Below, in pieces: positions 47,328 through 55,504 of a DNA stretch of 64,000 bases. Within the stretch, counting starts at the first letter, position 1, and every line of letters starts with the position of its first letter. This stretch comes from Berkiella sp964606325 (GTDB lineage Bacteria > Pseudomonadota > Gammaproteobacteria > Berkiellales > Berkiellaceae). The stretch is taken from NCBI GenBank assembly GCA_964606325.1, contig CAZSGE010000001.1, positions 124,001-188,000 on the forward strand, given 5' to 3'. The position numbers and the translations under genes were made by a program. The notes under the pieces were generated by a model. That model made no database searches and was not told the origin of the DNA. It was given only the letters and a program-made list of their open reading frames with translations.

Positions 47328-48403
47328 ATCTGTGAATCCTCAATATACTGCTTAATAATGTGAAGAAGCGCTGTCACACCTTCTTCTCTTGGGCATACAA
47401 CAGGTAATTGGCATTCTTTTGCAATTATTTGCTTAGTATCCTGCCAAGTTTGCGTGTCAAGAGACTTGGTGTTAAGAGTGACTGCCAACACTTTTGCGCC
47501 ATAGCGCTCTATTAAATCAATTTCATCTTGAAGCGATGGTAGTGGAAAATGCACTTTGTCACCATGGTTAAAATACTGGCGGCCAGGCACATGCTGTAAA
47601 ATCACGCCTTTGGCACCACCGGAGACGATAAACTCTGCGCCACAAGGACCGCTGGGATTTCTTAAGGAGGATTGCCCCTCAATCAATATTAACCTAGGAT
47701 TAGCTTCCTTCACGCAAGTAACGATGGCATTTTCAAGTTCACCAGATACAAAATCATTCAATGTGCTATCAAAAATGAAGCCATATTTGAAACCTTGTAG
47801 CCATCCTGTTTGGCCGGTATAAATCATTTCAGTTTTAATGCCTGCATCATTGCATGCTTTATAAAGTAATTGACATGTTGTTCGTTTACCGATTGCGCAA
47901 TCCATCCCTAAAACCGCAATTCTAGGCGTGTGCACATTTTGAATGTTCCCTTGCCAAGGATGCAATTCATGGAAGGATTTTGGTCTTCGAATGTCCAGTA
48001 CAGTTGTCTGATGTTTTTCAATAAATGGTTTTAATTTAGGGTGTTCGCTAACCTGCTCATGCAAACCATTGACGATGGTCAATTNNNNNNNNNNTTTCAT
48101 TTCAATTGCCTTGCATAATTCGGTGACTAAGGAATTAGTAATATAGCCACCTGGTGTTGCTATTCCTACGATACAATGTGTAGGAGGGGGAGATAATCTT
48201 GCCATTGCTTCATGTACATTAGCATAGATGGGTATATTTCTGGCTACCCCATCAACGACAACCCCTGCATCTTTGCCGGCATGTATATGATCAATGACGC
48301 TTGCAATGGGGTAGCGACTTAAGCCTGTGATCAAACCATGTGCCGTTTTGCCGTAAGTTTCATTTAACTTTCCACCCGTTAAAATAATTGCACTATTTTT
48401 CAT
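47324..48403 (-). CDS. DUF1611 / DgcN-like protein (contains an assembly gap)
   Basis: 359-residue P-loop protein of the DUF1611 family; the characterised member DgcN is a D-glutamate N-acetyltransferase. Visible: N-terminal Rossmann-like domain (GVARNIPIYANVHEAM... CIVGIATPGG), NGLHEQ block, P-loop VLGMDCAIGKRTT, IYTGQTGW, LIEGQSSLRNPSGPCGAE, and a C-terminal ALTLNTKSL-type strand. Ten N (48085-48094) hide about 3-4 residues before LTIVNGLHE; the frame is the same on both sides. It is coupled to the epimerase and lies 15 bases after the aaRS-like gene. Confidence 0.82.
   Translation of the reverse strand: MKNSAIILTGGKLNETYGKTAHGLITGLSRYPIASVIDHIHAGKDAGVVVDGVARNIPIYANVHEAMARLSPPPTHCIVGIATPGGYITNSLVTELCKAIEMKXXXXLTIVNGLHEQVSEHPKLKPFIEKHQTTVLDIRRPKSFHELHPWQGNIQNVHTPRIAVLGMDCAIGKRTTCQLLYKACNDAGIKTEMIYTGQTGWLQGFKYGFIFDSTLNDFVSGELENAIVTCVKEANPRLILIEGQSSLRNPSGPCGAEFIVSGGAKGVILQHVPGRQYFNHGDKVHFPLPSLQDEIDLIERYGAKVLAVTLNTKSLDTQTWQDTKQIIAKECQLPVVCPREEGVTALLHIIKQYIEDSQI
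48085..48094. other. Assembly gap (10 N)
   Basis: A run of ten N inside the DUF1611 gene. Ten may be an arbitrary gap length, although the reading frame continues correctly on both sides. Confidence 1.
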
Positions 48404-48417
48404 AATTCCTCTTCAGT

Positions 48418-49584
48418 TTACTTCTTTTCTACTTTGCCCAATTTATCATGTTGCTCATCGGATGCAATCTTTAGCTTTTCAACAAATTGTATAGACAAAT
48501 GTTTGCTTGGAGCTTTGCTAAAAGATCTCAAATAGGACACATTTTTATAAAATGCATCTATATCTGTTTGCCTACCAAGAACATAATTATCCACCTCCGG
48601 TTGGATTTCAGATAAGGTCTTTACATTCATTTCAATGCTCGCGCATAGATCAGGATTTATTTTGGCTGTTATAAGTGATTTTTGTTTGGAAGAAAATAAC
48701 ACTCTTTCAGTACCTTCTATGGGAGCTGCAGTATAGGGGATCGCTTTCGCATATTCATCGACCCTATTGGCGGCAAACCCAGGTTTTGTGTAAATGAAAG
48801 AGATCCTATTTGTATGATCAAAATACAAATCTCGGTAAAAGCGATCAAAATGGGGCTCGTCAAAGGAAACACTCTGTAGTATTTTATGATGTTGGCGAGC
48901 TTTGGTCCAAGACACTTTGATCCCACAGCCGAGTTGTTCAAACATATATTGAATAACAGCTGTTTGATCCATAAAGTACGCACGATTGGATTGATCATAT
49001 TCTGCACAATTTAAGATATTACAGGTGTCTGTGCTGATGTGATAGTCACCTTCTGGGCTGTTCATTTTTTTAGGATTTTTTTCATCTTGATTAAATATTA
49101 CTAATTTTCCAGCCTGAGCATCTAAGTTTTTGCAGATAGTTTGATATTCCTTTGTTTTCACTATATTGGAGGTCAAATGAATCTCATATTGCTGTGCAAT
49201 ATTTAAATTTGTTAAAATATGATTTATTTTTTTGATATATTTGTCACGAACTTTAATCACATCTGCCAAGTTTCGACAAGATGGATGTTGGCAAGCAAAG
49301 GCTAAGTGATCTGCAATAATAATATGTACTTTGGCGCCTGCCTGAAGAACTTGCCGCCTTGCTTTTTCACTCGTTAAAAGCATGGTATAGATATCGATAG
49401 GAAGTCCGATAGACAATCCATTGTTATGTGAAACAAACCCAAAACCCACCGTAATATTCATTTTGTATTTAGCTAGGTCACCATAATTACTTTCAATGAA
49501 ATCAATGTATTTAACACATGATTCTGATTGTTTGACAAATTCATTAAGAGTACATTTGTTATCTTTTATAGGTGTACCAAGCAT
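48418..49584 (-). CDS. Class I aminoacyl-tRNA-synthetase-like protein, unknown substrate
   Basis: 388-residue protein with no confident family. Residues ~45-130 recall the catalytic fold of TyrRS/TrpRS: a GFGFVSHNN strand, LSIGLPIDIYTMLL at the position of HIGH, then QAGAKVHIIIADHLAFAC (compare GxxVxxLxADxHAY), followed by a helix. Later YFMDQTAVIQYMFEQLG and VLFSSKQKSLIT could stand for the KMSKS region. HIGH is degenerate (SIGL), and a tRNA-binding domain is not obvious, so it may activate an amino acid for something other than translation. GGGAGG lies upstream of the ATG. First gene of the operon with DUF1611, epimerase and transporter. The call is from pattern reading and is tentative. 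Confidence 0.4.
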   Translation of the reverse strand: MLGTPIKDNKCTLNEFVKQSESCVKYIDFIESNYGDLAKYKMNITVGFGFVSHNNGLSIGLPIDIYTMLLTSEKARRQVLQAGAKVHIIIADHLAFACQHPSCRNLADVIKVRDKYIKKINHILTNLNIAQQYEIHLTSNIVKTKEYQTICKNLDAQAGKLVIFNQDEKNPKKMNSPEGDYHISTDTCNILNCAEYDQSNRAYFMDQTAVIQYMFEQLGCGIKVSWTKARQHHKILQSVSFDEPHFDRFYRDLYFDHTNRISFIYTKPGFAANRVDEYAKAIPYTAAPIEGTERVLFSSKQKSLITAKINPDLCASIEMNVKTLSEIQPEVDNYVLGRQTDIDAFYKNVSYLRSFSKAPSKHLSIQFVEKLKIASDEQHDKLGKVEKK

Positions 49585-49611
49585 ATTTCCTCCCTCGGAT
49601 TATGTTTTTAA

Positions 49612-49645
49612 TGGCAAAAAAAAACCCCGGTTTTGCCGGGGTTTT
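49612..49645 (-). terminator. Terminator/attenuator in the leader of the aaRS-like operon
   Basis: On the minus strand: AAAACCCCGG-CAAAA-CCGGGGTTTT followed by more T's (nine in all), a strong Rho-independent terminator whose T-run ends about 28 bases before the aaRS-like start codon. No gene transcribed leftward lies between it and the divergent ATP-grasp gene, so it can only act on this operon's own leader. Confidence 0.75.
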
Positions 49646-49672
49646 AAGTGATTATGATAATTTTTTAAATGA

Positions 49673-49726
49673 TCATATCCTACCCGGCTGCGGAATAAAC
49701 CATAGAACCAGCATAAAATATGACAT
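49673..49726 (-). CDS. Candidate leader peptide MSYFMLVLWFIPQPGRI
   Basis: Seventeen-codon ORF just upstream of the attenuator-like terminator, with Tyr, Trp and two Phe among the first ten residues. Its CCGGG (codons Pro14-Gly15) can pair with the CCCGG of the terminator's first arm, which could make an antiterminator, as in amino-acid attenuation. The ribosome binding site is weak (GAAG, 11 bases upstream). A palindrome CAAAGTTA-TTAC-TAACTTTG (49741-49760) lies before it. The remaining gap to 50013 is AT-rich with nothing else recognised. Confidence 0.35.
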   Translation of the reverse strand: MSYFMLVLWFIPQPGRI

Positions 49727-50013
49727 GAATGCGTGCGCTTCAAAGTTATTACTAACTTTGTGGAGCTTTTTCAATTGATTTAAAATAGAATTTACACGCA
49801 TCGATAACTCAAAAATAATATAAACAGTTCAAATCACCTTATAGAAATACTTTTTTCATGTCAAGGGCTTTAAAGCGATAATTTATCAGAACCGATGAAA
49901 TAGTAGCTTTAGCCGCTTATGGGTTATTATTGGACTTGTTTATTCATTTTATGGTTTTCAATACAAAGATGAATGAACCATACTTAAAATAGTTCTAAAA
50001 ATGAGATTATTTT

Positions 50014-51306
50014 ATGAAAAAGCATATATTAGTCGTGGCGCCTTCTCCCAGAGATTTTCGTGAGCTGAAAATACATACGGTTGGTGAAAATTATCAAATA
50101 CATTTTCAGACATACGATACTCAAAAGGTTGATAAGCTATTATGTGTTCATCATGAGGGCGGATCCGAAATCTATTCGCCCGAAGCTGAAATTGAGCAAC
50201 TTTTAGCGTATTGTAAACAACATTCGATTGATGCCGTAATTAGCACAGAGGATTATCCAGGGTGTATCTTTGCAAGTATATTAGCTCATCACTTGGGCTT
50301 ACCCGGTCCTACTCCCCAAAGTGTGCTCACCTGTCAACACAAGTATTATAGCCGCATTTCGCAAAAGCAATTTGTTCCGAATCATACCCCAGATTTTAGG
50401 CTTATTAATCCAAAAGAAAGTGATTTGTCTAAGGTAGATATGTCGTTTCCATTTTTTATTAAACCTGTTAAATCCTATTTTTCAATTTTTGCTAATAAAG
50501 TAAATGATGTTAACGAACTGATAACGTTAGCTGATGCATCCGTCCCCAGCATTGCCTATTTAGAACCTTTAAACTGGTTTTTAGCAAATTATTCTTCATT
50601 TGAACTTGATGCGCAGTATTTGCTTGCTGAAAGTCTATTGCAGGGAGAACAAGTCACGGTAGAAGGATATGTCTTTAATGGCGAAGTACAAATCATGGGT
50701 GTAGTGGATTCGATTATGTATCCAGGTACTATTTGTTTTCAACGGTTTGACTATCCCTCACAACATTCAGAAACCATCCAAGATGCGATGGCTACGATTG
50801 CAGTCGAATATATCAAGGGTATCAAATTAGATAATACACTTTTTAACATTGAAATGATGTATAACCCAAAAACAGATGAAATTCATATTATAGAAGTGAA
50901 TCCACGTATGAGTTCTCAATTTGCTGATCTTTTTGAAAAGGTAGATGGAGTAAATACTTATAAAATTTTACTTGATATTGCGCTAGGTAAAAAACCTACT
51001 TTCAAAAGTAAAGCTGGAAAATATAATACTTCTGCAAGCTTTGTGCTTAGACGCTTTGATAATAAACAAGTTATTCAATCCCCAACAACCGATGACATTG
51101 CTCAAGTTAGTCAGCAGTTAGCGGATTCGCGTATCGAGATATTTGCCATGGCAGGGCAGGATCTGAGTGCTTTTAAACAAGATGGTAAAAGTTTTCGTTA
51201 TGGATTAATTCATCTTGGTGCAAATAACAAAAAGGAATTGTTTGAAAAATATGAATTATGCAAACAAAAACTGCCGATTGTATTTGATGAGCATCAGGAC
51301 TCATAG
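50014..51306 (+). CDS. ATP-grasp ligase-like protein
   Basis: 430-residue ATP-grasp enzyme of the carbamoyl-phosphate-synthase/peptide-ligase type. N-terminal pre-ATP-grasp domain (AVISTEDYPGCIFASILAHHLGLPGPTPQSV), ATP-binding lysines in FFIKPVKSYFS, the hinge/loop LLAESLLQGEQVTVEGYVFNG and metal ligands in FNIEMMYN... HIIEVNPRMSSQF (Glu and Asn). It would activate a carboxylate as acyl phosphate and join an amine. It is divergent from the aaRS-like/DUF1611/epimerase/transporter operon and probably belongs to the same pathway. Substrate unknown. Confidence 0.78.
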   Translation: MKKHILVVAPSPRDFRELKIHTVGENYQIHFQTYDTQKVDKLLCVHHEGGSEIYSPEAEIEQLLAYCKQHSIDAVISTEDYPGCIFASILAHHLGLPGPTPQSVLTCQHKYYSRISQKQFVPNHTPDFRLINPKESDLSKVDMSFPFFIKPVKSYFSIFANKVNDVNELITLADASVPSIAYLEPLNWFLANYSSFELDAQYLLAESLLQGEQVTVEGYVFNGEVQIMGVVDSIMYPGTICFQRFDYPSQHSETIQDAMATIAVEYIKGIKLDNTLFNIEMMYNPKTDEIHIIEVNPRMSSQFADLFEKVDGVNTYKILLDIALGKKPTFKSKAGKYNTSASFVLRRFDNKQVIQSPTTDDIAQVSQQLADSRIEIFAMAGQDLSAFKQDGKSFRYGLIHLGANNKKELFEKYELCKQKLPIVFDEHQDS

Positions 51307-51380
51307 CGAGGAGTCTTCTACGAAGCAATCCAGACTCATACTAAGATATTTTCTGGATTGCTTCGCTAAGAGCTCGCAAT
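51303..51380. repeat. Palindromic intergenic repeat (GCAATCCAG type)
   Basis: Perfect 12-bp inverted repeat GAAGCAATCCAG (51322-51333) / CTGGATTGCTTC (51353-51364) with outer arms ATAGCGAG / CTCGCAAT. The wording (CTGGATTGCTTCGC...CTCGCAATGAC) is that of dispersed palindromic repeats found in many bacterial genomes. It lies between the ATP-grasp gene and the convergent HDOD gene. Confidence 0.75.
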
Positions 51381-51414
51381 GACCGAACTCCTAAGTTCAA
51401 AGTGAAAGGAGTAT

Positions 51415-52260
51415 CTAGCTAAAGAGTGAAGAAACTTCTTCAAATTTTTTCTGCAGTTCGGGATTGTCCGTTAAATCTTGAGTTGGATCTAAATTGAGAC
51501 GTTTGTACGCTGGTAACTCTTGCTTGTTAATCGCATTTAATGGACTATTTGTACCCTTCAATGCGTGTAGTTTTGCTACCAACACGATATCTGCTAAATC
51601 AGCTTGGGGAATATCGCGATACAGATCAGCAAGTAATTTTGGAACTTCTGCTATGTAGCGAGGGAATTGCCAACTCATTAAGATAGCTTCACCTAAGGTA
51701 TAGCTAAATTGTTGAATGAGCATTTCAAACATGTCAGGGTTTTGCATAATTTCAGCATTTTTTTCCCCGAAGGTGAGAATTGGCAACATGCCAATTTCAT
51801 GTAGAAGACCCGCGAGCATGGCTTCTTCAGCTGGAAAAGCTTTGGAATAATTTGCTAATACATAAGAAGCTGCTGCGACATCGCCGCTATGTTGCCATGC
51901 CTGACGCATCTTTTCTTCAATCACTTTATTTTTGGCACAAAATAATTGTTCCATCGCAAGGCCAATCGCCATATTGGCAACGAAACTGGTTCCAAGTCGG
52001 CTGATAGCTGTTTTCAAGGTATTAATGGAAACGCGTCCACGCACTAAGGGGCTGTTGGCAATACGAATAATACGAGCAGTCAATCCTGGATCTTTACCAA
52101 TGACTTCATTGAGTTCTTCAATTGTTACATTAGGGTTTTCACTTAATTCTTGAATTGCCATCGCGATTTTAGGTTGTGTTGGCAAAGGGAGACGATTTTT
52201 TTCAATATTCTCAAGAATTTCGTTATAAATGGTATTTGAAGATTCGCCAGATGACTTCAT
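51415..52260 (-). CDS. HDOD domain protein
   Basis: 281-residue single-domain HDOD protein, a family of non-catalytic HD-related domains used in signalling (chemotaxis, c-di-GMP-linked regulation). Typical blocks: LPLPTQPKIAMAIQELSENPNVTIEELNEVIGKDPGLTARIIRIANSP, ISRLGTSFVANMAIG, MLAGLLHEIGMLPIL. No partner domain and no membrane segment are seen. Transcribed alone on the minus strand. Confidence 0.88.
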   Translation of the reverse strand: MKSSGESSNTIYNEILENIEKNRLPLPTQPKIAMAIQELSENPNVTIEELNEVIGKDPGLTARIIRIANSPLVRGRVSINTLKTAISRLGTSFVANMAIGLAMEQLFCAKNKVIEEKMRQAWQHSGDVAAASYVLANYSKAFPAEEAMLAGLLHEIGMLPILTFGEKNAEIMQNPDMFEMLIQQFSYTLGEAILMSWQFPRYIAEVPKLLADLYRDIPQADLADIVLVAKLHALKGTNSPLNAINKQELPAYKRLNLDPTQDLTDNPELQKKFEEVSSLFS

Positions 52261-52343
52261 TTAACTTCCTTATGTTTAACAACTCAAATTCACTACTGTT
52301 TTCTACTGGTTTCGATACGATCCATGTCATCAAAACCAATGCT

Positions 52344-53405
52344 TTACCAACTATAGGGTAAGTCTAGGCGATGAACCTTTGGTCCATCAGCTGAATATAA
52401 GCAAACATTATTAAAATTATTTGCTTGATCATCTAGCACTAATAATAACTCTATCGCACCGTATGAATTTTCAGCCACGCGAAGCACTATACCGCTCTCA
52501 TTTGAGGGCACATCTGCATATACTAATGCGCCAGGCGTTGGTTTTTCTTTACTATCCTGAATAAAAGCTCGGTACAGGTGCTTCTTAATTTTTCCTTTGT
52601 ACTGCATACGAGCAATAATTTCTTGTCCGAGGTAGCAACCTTTTGTATAGCTTATGCCATTGAGAATAGACAGATTTGCGTGATGCGGTAAGATCTCACC
52701 GATAGTTTTCTGATAAATAGTAGGAATACCTGACTGAATTTCCAGTAATTCCCAGGATGTGGGTAGCACGGGCTTGCAGTGAGTAATTAAGCGTAACCAT
52801 AAATTCGACATATCTTCTGGTTTTGCCCAAATATCATAACGTGGATGTTGGCCAGGTAATCGGCAAATGGTATAGGTTGCGCCACCGATTATTTGAGTCA
52901 AACAATCGTAAGGTTTTAGTAGTGTTTTGGTTTGAGGTATGTGTTCATACAGGCGTGCATCAGCTGTTGGACCATATAAACCTAATCCAACTATGTGTTG
53001 TGCACTTTCAATAGTTACTTTAGAGAAAAGGGCATATTTTTTAAAATCAAGTAAAGCACTATCAATGATCTCAGTTGGCATGCATAGATGGTAAGTAGAT
53101 GCGGGTGGCGTTTCAATTTGAAAAATTCTAAACAGGCTTTGCATTCTACCTTTGAGGTTGCAATGTGCGCTAAGACCACTTTGTTGGGGGGTAATGTCGT
53201 TTACATTTGAAGTAATTTGACCTTGTAGAAATTGTTTGGCATCAACACCATGAAAACTAAGTGTGCCTAATGTTGTTAATGGGATTATACAATCTTGTAT
53301 GCCCAAAGCACTTAGCTCTTGTTGTGGCAATCCAAAATGAAGCAAATTAGGCCCTGCGAAAATTCCGCCTTGTTCTTTTACAAATTCGTGCCAGTACTGC
53401 AGCAT
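52344..53405 (-). CDS. ygfZ: Folate-binding Fe-S repair protein YgfZ
   Basis: GcvT-like folate-binding protein that supports Fe-S enzymes such as MiaB. The YgfZ signature K-G-C-Y-x-G-Q-E is present (YTKGCYLGQEIIARMQYKG), with the conserved cysteine; LHFGLPQQELSALGIQD and the VDAKQFLQGQITSNV block mark the N-terminal domain. Length 353 aa. Its divergent neighbours include sdhE-ygfX, which is often close to ygfZ in gammaproteobacteria. Confidence 0.93.
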   Translation of the reverse strand: MLQYWHEFVKEQGGIFAGPNLLHFGLPQQELSALGIQDCIIPLTTLGTLSFHGVDAKQFLQGQITSNVNDITPQQSGLSAHCNLKGRMQSLFRIFQIETPPASTYHLCMPTEIIDSALLDFKKYALFSKVTIESAQHIVGLGLYGPTADARLYEHIPQTKTLLKPYDCLTQIIGGATYTICRLPGQHPRYDIWAKPEDMSNLWLRLITHCKPVLPTSWELLEIQSGIPTIYQKTIGEILPHHANLSILNGISYTKGCYLGQEIIARMQYKGKIKKHLYRAFIQDSKEKPTPGALVYADVPSNESGIVLRVAENSYGAIELLLVLDDQANNFNNVCLYSADGPKVHRLDLPYSW

Positions 53406-53528
53406 ATCGGCTCATTCTCTAGTCAAATCCCATAGGTGATGATATGTTATTAGCGCGCTGTGACAGTCGCAAGTCTTTAAACAAAAATCTTCGTTGTCCC
53501 TCTTGTCAAGAGTTAAATAGCTAACATT

Positions 53529-54131
53529 ATGTTTGAAAAAGTAAATGAAATATTGCATTTTTGGTTTGGTTCGGATAAAGCCAAACCGCTAAGTCGTGCC
53601 GCTATTTGGTTTAGCGCAACGCCTGCTGTAGATGAAGAAATTAAAGTACGCTTTGAAGGGTTGCATCACCAAGCGGCAAAGGGGGCATTAAATAACTGGC
53701 TCAATTATCCGCAAAGCTGTTTAGCCTATATTATTTTGTTAGATCAATTTTCTCGCAACATGTACCGTAATACCCCATTAGCGTTTTCTCAAGATAATCT
53801 TGCCTTGCAAGCCTGTTTGCATGGTAAAGAACACAAACTAGATAAAGATTTAACTTTAATTCAAAGGCAATTTTTTTATATGCCACTTGAACATGCAGAA
53901 GACATTCATTCACAAAAATTATGCCTGGCATTAATGAAACAATTGGTTAATGAGGCGCAAGCTTATGAGCCAGAGATGTTGGACGCTATGACGCAAGGTT
54001 TTGAATACGCCAAACGCCATTATGATATCATTCTTAACTTCGGACGTTTTCCCCACCGAAATGACATACTTGAACGTGAAAGCACCCAAGAAGAAATAGT
54101 ATTTTTAAGTTTGCCTAATAGTAAATTCTAG
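53529..54131 (+). CDS. DUF924 family protein
   Basis: 200-residue helical (TPR-like) protein of the widespread DUF924 family, function unknown. Characteristic blocks: ILHFWFG... WFSATPAVDEEI, YIILLDQFSRNMYRNTPLAFSQD, RQFFYMPLEHAED and FGRFPHRNDILERESTQEE. It overlaps the sdhE region (TAGTG junction) and likely shares a transcript with sdhE and ygfX. Confidence 0.9.
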   Translation: MFEKVNEILHFWFGSDKAKPLSRAAIWFSATPAVDEEIKVRFEGLHHQAAKGALNNWLNYPQSCLAYIILLDQFSRNMYRNTPLAFSQDNLALQACLHGKEHKLDKDLTLIQRQFFYMPLEHAEDIHSQKLCLALMKQLVNEAQAYEPEMLDAMTQGFEYAKRHYDIILNFGRFPHRNDILERESTQEEIVFLSLPNSKF

Positions 54132-54139
54132 TGATAAAA

Positions 54140-54415
54140 ATGAACCCAAAAGATATTGAACACGAAAGACTCCGTTGGGCATGCCGGCGAGGTATGCTCG
54201 AATTAGATTTGTTCTTGGTGCCTTATTTTGAAGCATGTTTTGCTGATCTCAGTTTGTTAGAGCAAAAAACTTTTGCTTATTTGCTAAGTGCAACCGATCC
54301 AGAATTACTCAGTTGGTTGATGGCTCATTCGCATCATCCAGACAAGGAAGTAGCAGCCATTGTTGATAAAATTAGACAATACCGATTACAGCAGCGCCCA
54401 GGTACAATCCTCTAA
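54140..54415 (+). CDS. sdhE: Succinate dehydrogenase FAD assembly factor SdhE
   Basis: Small helical protein that promotes covalent flavinylation of succinate dehydrogenase. The RGxxE motif is present in CRRGMLELD. With ATG 54140 the length (91 aa) and N-terminus (NPKDIEHERLRWACRRGM) fit the family; a GTG at 54131 overlapping the previous stop would add three residues. ygfX overlaps its 3' end, the usual sdhE-ygfX (cptBA) pair. Confidence 0.93.
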   Translation: MNPKDIEHERLRWACRRGMLELDLFLVPYFEACFADLSLLEQKTFAYLLSATDPELLSWLMAHSHHPDKEVAAIVDKIRQYRLQQRPGTIL

Positions 54416-54803
54416 ATTTTTGGTTTGCACAGCATCTGTGTCTTATGGCTTAGCCCTTGGAGCCATTTTGATATCAAGTATAACTTTACCATGGCTGGCT
54501 ATACTAATACCCATCATTCTCTGGCGTGGCATTTATGTTTTACGTAAAGAGTGTTTTCGTACGAACAATGAAGCTATTGTGTATTATCATCATATATCTA
54601 AGGACAGATGGCATCTTGTAACGCGTGCAGGTAAAACACTTGTATGTAGACATTGTGACTACCCGTTTCGTTCAAAAATATTTGTCCGAATGGCTTTTCA
54701 AACGATCCCTTTTAAGCGCAGAATAAAGTTATTGGTGGCTTTTGATGCAATACCCCATGAAAATTATAGGTATCTTGTATCCAGTCTTTGGAATCAAGAT
54801 TAA
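54360..54803 (+). CDS. ygfX: YgfX (CptA)-like membrane protein
   Basis: 147-residue protein with two adjacent hydrophobic segments near the N-terminus (about residues 24-60, ALGAILISSITLPWLAILIPIILW) followed by a cytosolic beta-rich domain. This and its position after sdhE match YgfX. No ATG covers the N-terminal helix; TTG 54360, with AAGGAAG nine bases upstream, is the best start and overlaps sdhE by 56 bases. YgfX is reported to act with SdhE and, in some reports, as a toxin affecting FtsZ/MreB. Confidence 0.75.
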   Translation: MLIKLDNTDYSSAQVQSSKFLVCTASVSYGLALGAILISSITLPWLAILIPIILWRGIYVLRKECFRTNNEAIVYYHHISKDRWHLVTRAGKTLVCRHCDYPFRSKIFVRMAFQTIPFKRRIKLLVAFDAIPHENYRYLVSSLWNQD

Positions 54804-54884
54804 AACCAGCTCTAGGGTTCGACAATAAAGGCCGATGAATGTTCCTGAAGTACTTGGTATTTTAATATCATCCAAGGGGCACTA

Positions 54885-55487
54885 ATGCGACAAAGGTTAA
54901 ATCCGCCAGCGCGTTCTAATGTAGACTATGAATTAGTGCAGCAAGTTCGCCTTGGTGATAAACAAGCATTTGATTTATTGGTACAAAAGTACCAGTTCAA
55001 AATTCTCAAACTGGTTAATCGCTACGTCAATGATCCTTCCGAAGCGATGGATGTTGCGCAAGAATCCTTTATAAAAGCCTATCGAGCCTTGGATAAATTT
55101 CGAGGAGATAGTGCTTTTTACACCTGGCTTTATCGTATTGCTATTAATACTGCAAAAAATCACATTGTCTCTCAAAGTCGCAGAATGGTTGAGACAGATG
55201 TTGAAGTGGTTGATATGGAGCAAACTTTAACCAAGAATAATTTAAAGGACTATTCAGCGCCTGAAAAGATACTACTGGACGTTGAAATAGAGCATGCAGT
55301 TAATGAGGTCATACAACATTTACCCAAGGAGTTACGTACGGCAATCACTCTAAGAGAGCTTGAAGGATTAAGCTATGAGGAAATAGCCGGCATCATGGCA
55401 TGTCCTGTTGGCACTGTGCGATCACGTATATTTAGAGCCAGAGAAGCGATTGAAAGGCGTATAAAACCATTACTCAATGAAGGATAG
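54885..55487 (+). CDS. rpoE: RNA polymerase sigma factor RpoE (envelope stress)
   Basis: 200-residue ECF sigma factor. Region 2: YELVQQVRLGDKQAFDLLVQKY... DVAQESFIKAYRALDKFRGDSAFYTWLYRIAINTAKNH; region 4: LRELEGLSYEEIAGIMACPVGTVRSRIFRARE. The sequence closely follows gammaproteobacterial RpoE/AlgU, and rseA and degP (mucD) lie downstream. No autoregulatory GAACTT-type promoter was recognised ahead of it. Confidence 0.95.
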   Translation: MRQRLNPPARSNVDYELVQQVRLGDKQAFDLLVQKYQFKILKLVNRYVNDPSEAMDVAQESFIKAYRALDKFRGDSAFYTWLYRIAINTAKNHIVSQSRRMVETDVEVVDMEQTLTKNNLKDYSAPEKILLDVEIEHAVNEVIQHLPKELRTAITLRELEGLSYEEIAGIMACPVGTVRSRIFRAREAIERRIKPLLNEG

Positions 55488-55504
55488 AAGGAACGAGGGA
55501 CATC

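Noticed and set aside
49572..49778. 68-codon ORF on the + strand over the attenuator region
   Set aside because: It runs antisense to the leader and terminator of the minus-strand operon, has no ribosome binding site and its sequence reflects the hairpin.
49646..50013. tRNA gene or T-box leader in the gap before the ATP-grasp gene
   Set aside because: No cloverleaf could be folded by eye and the T-box consensus (AGGGTGGNACC) is absent.
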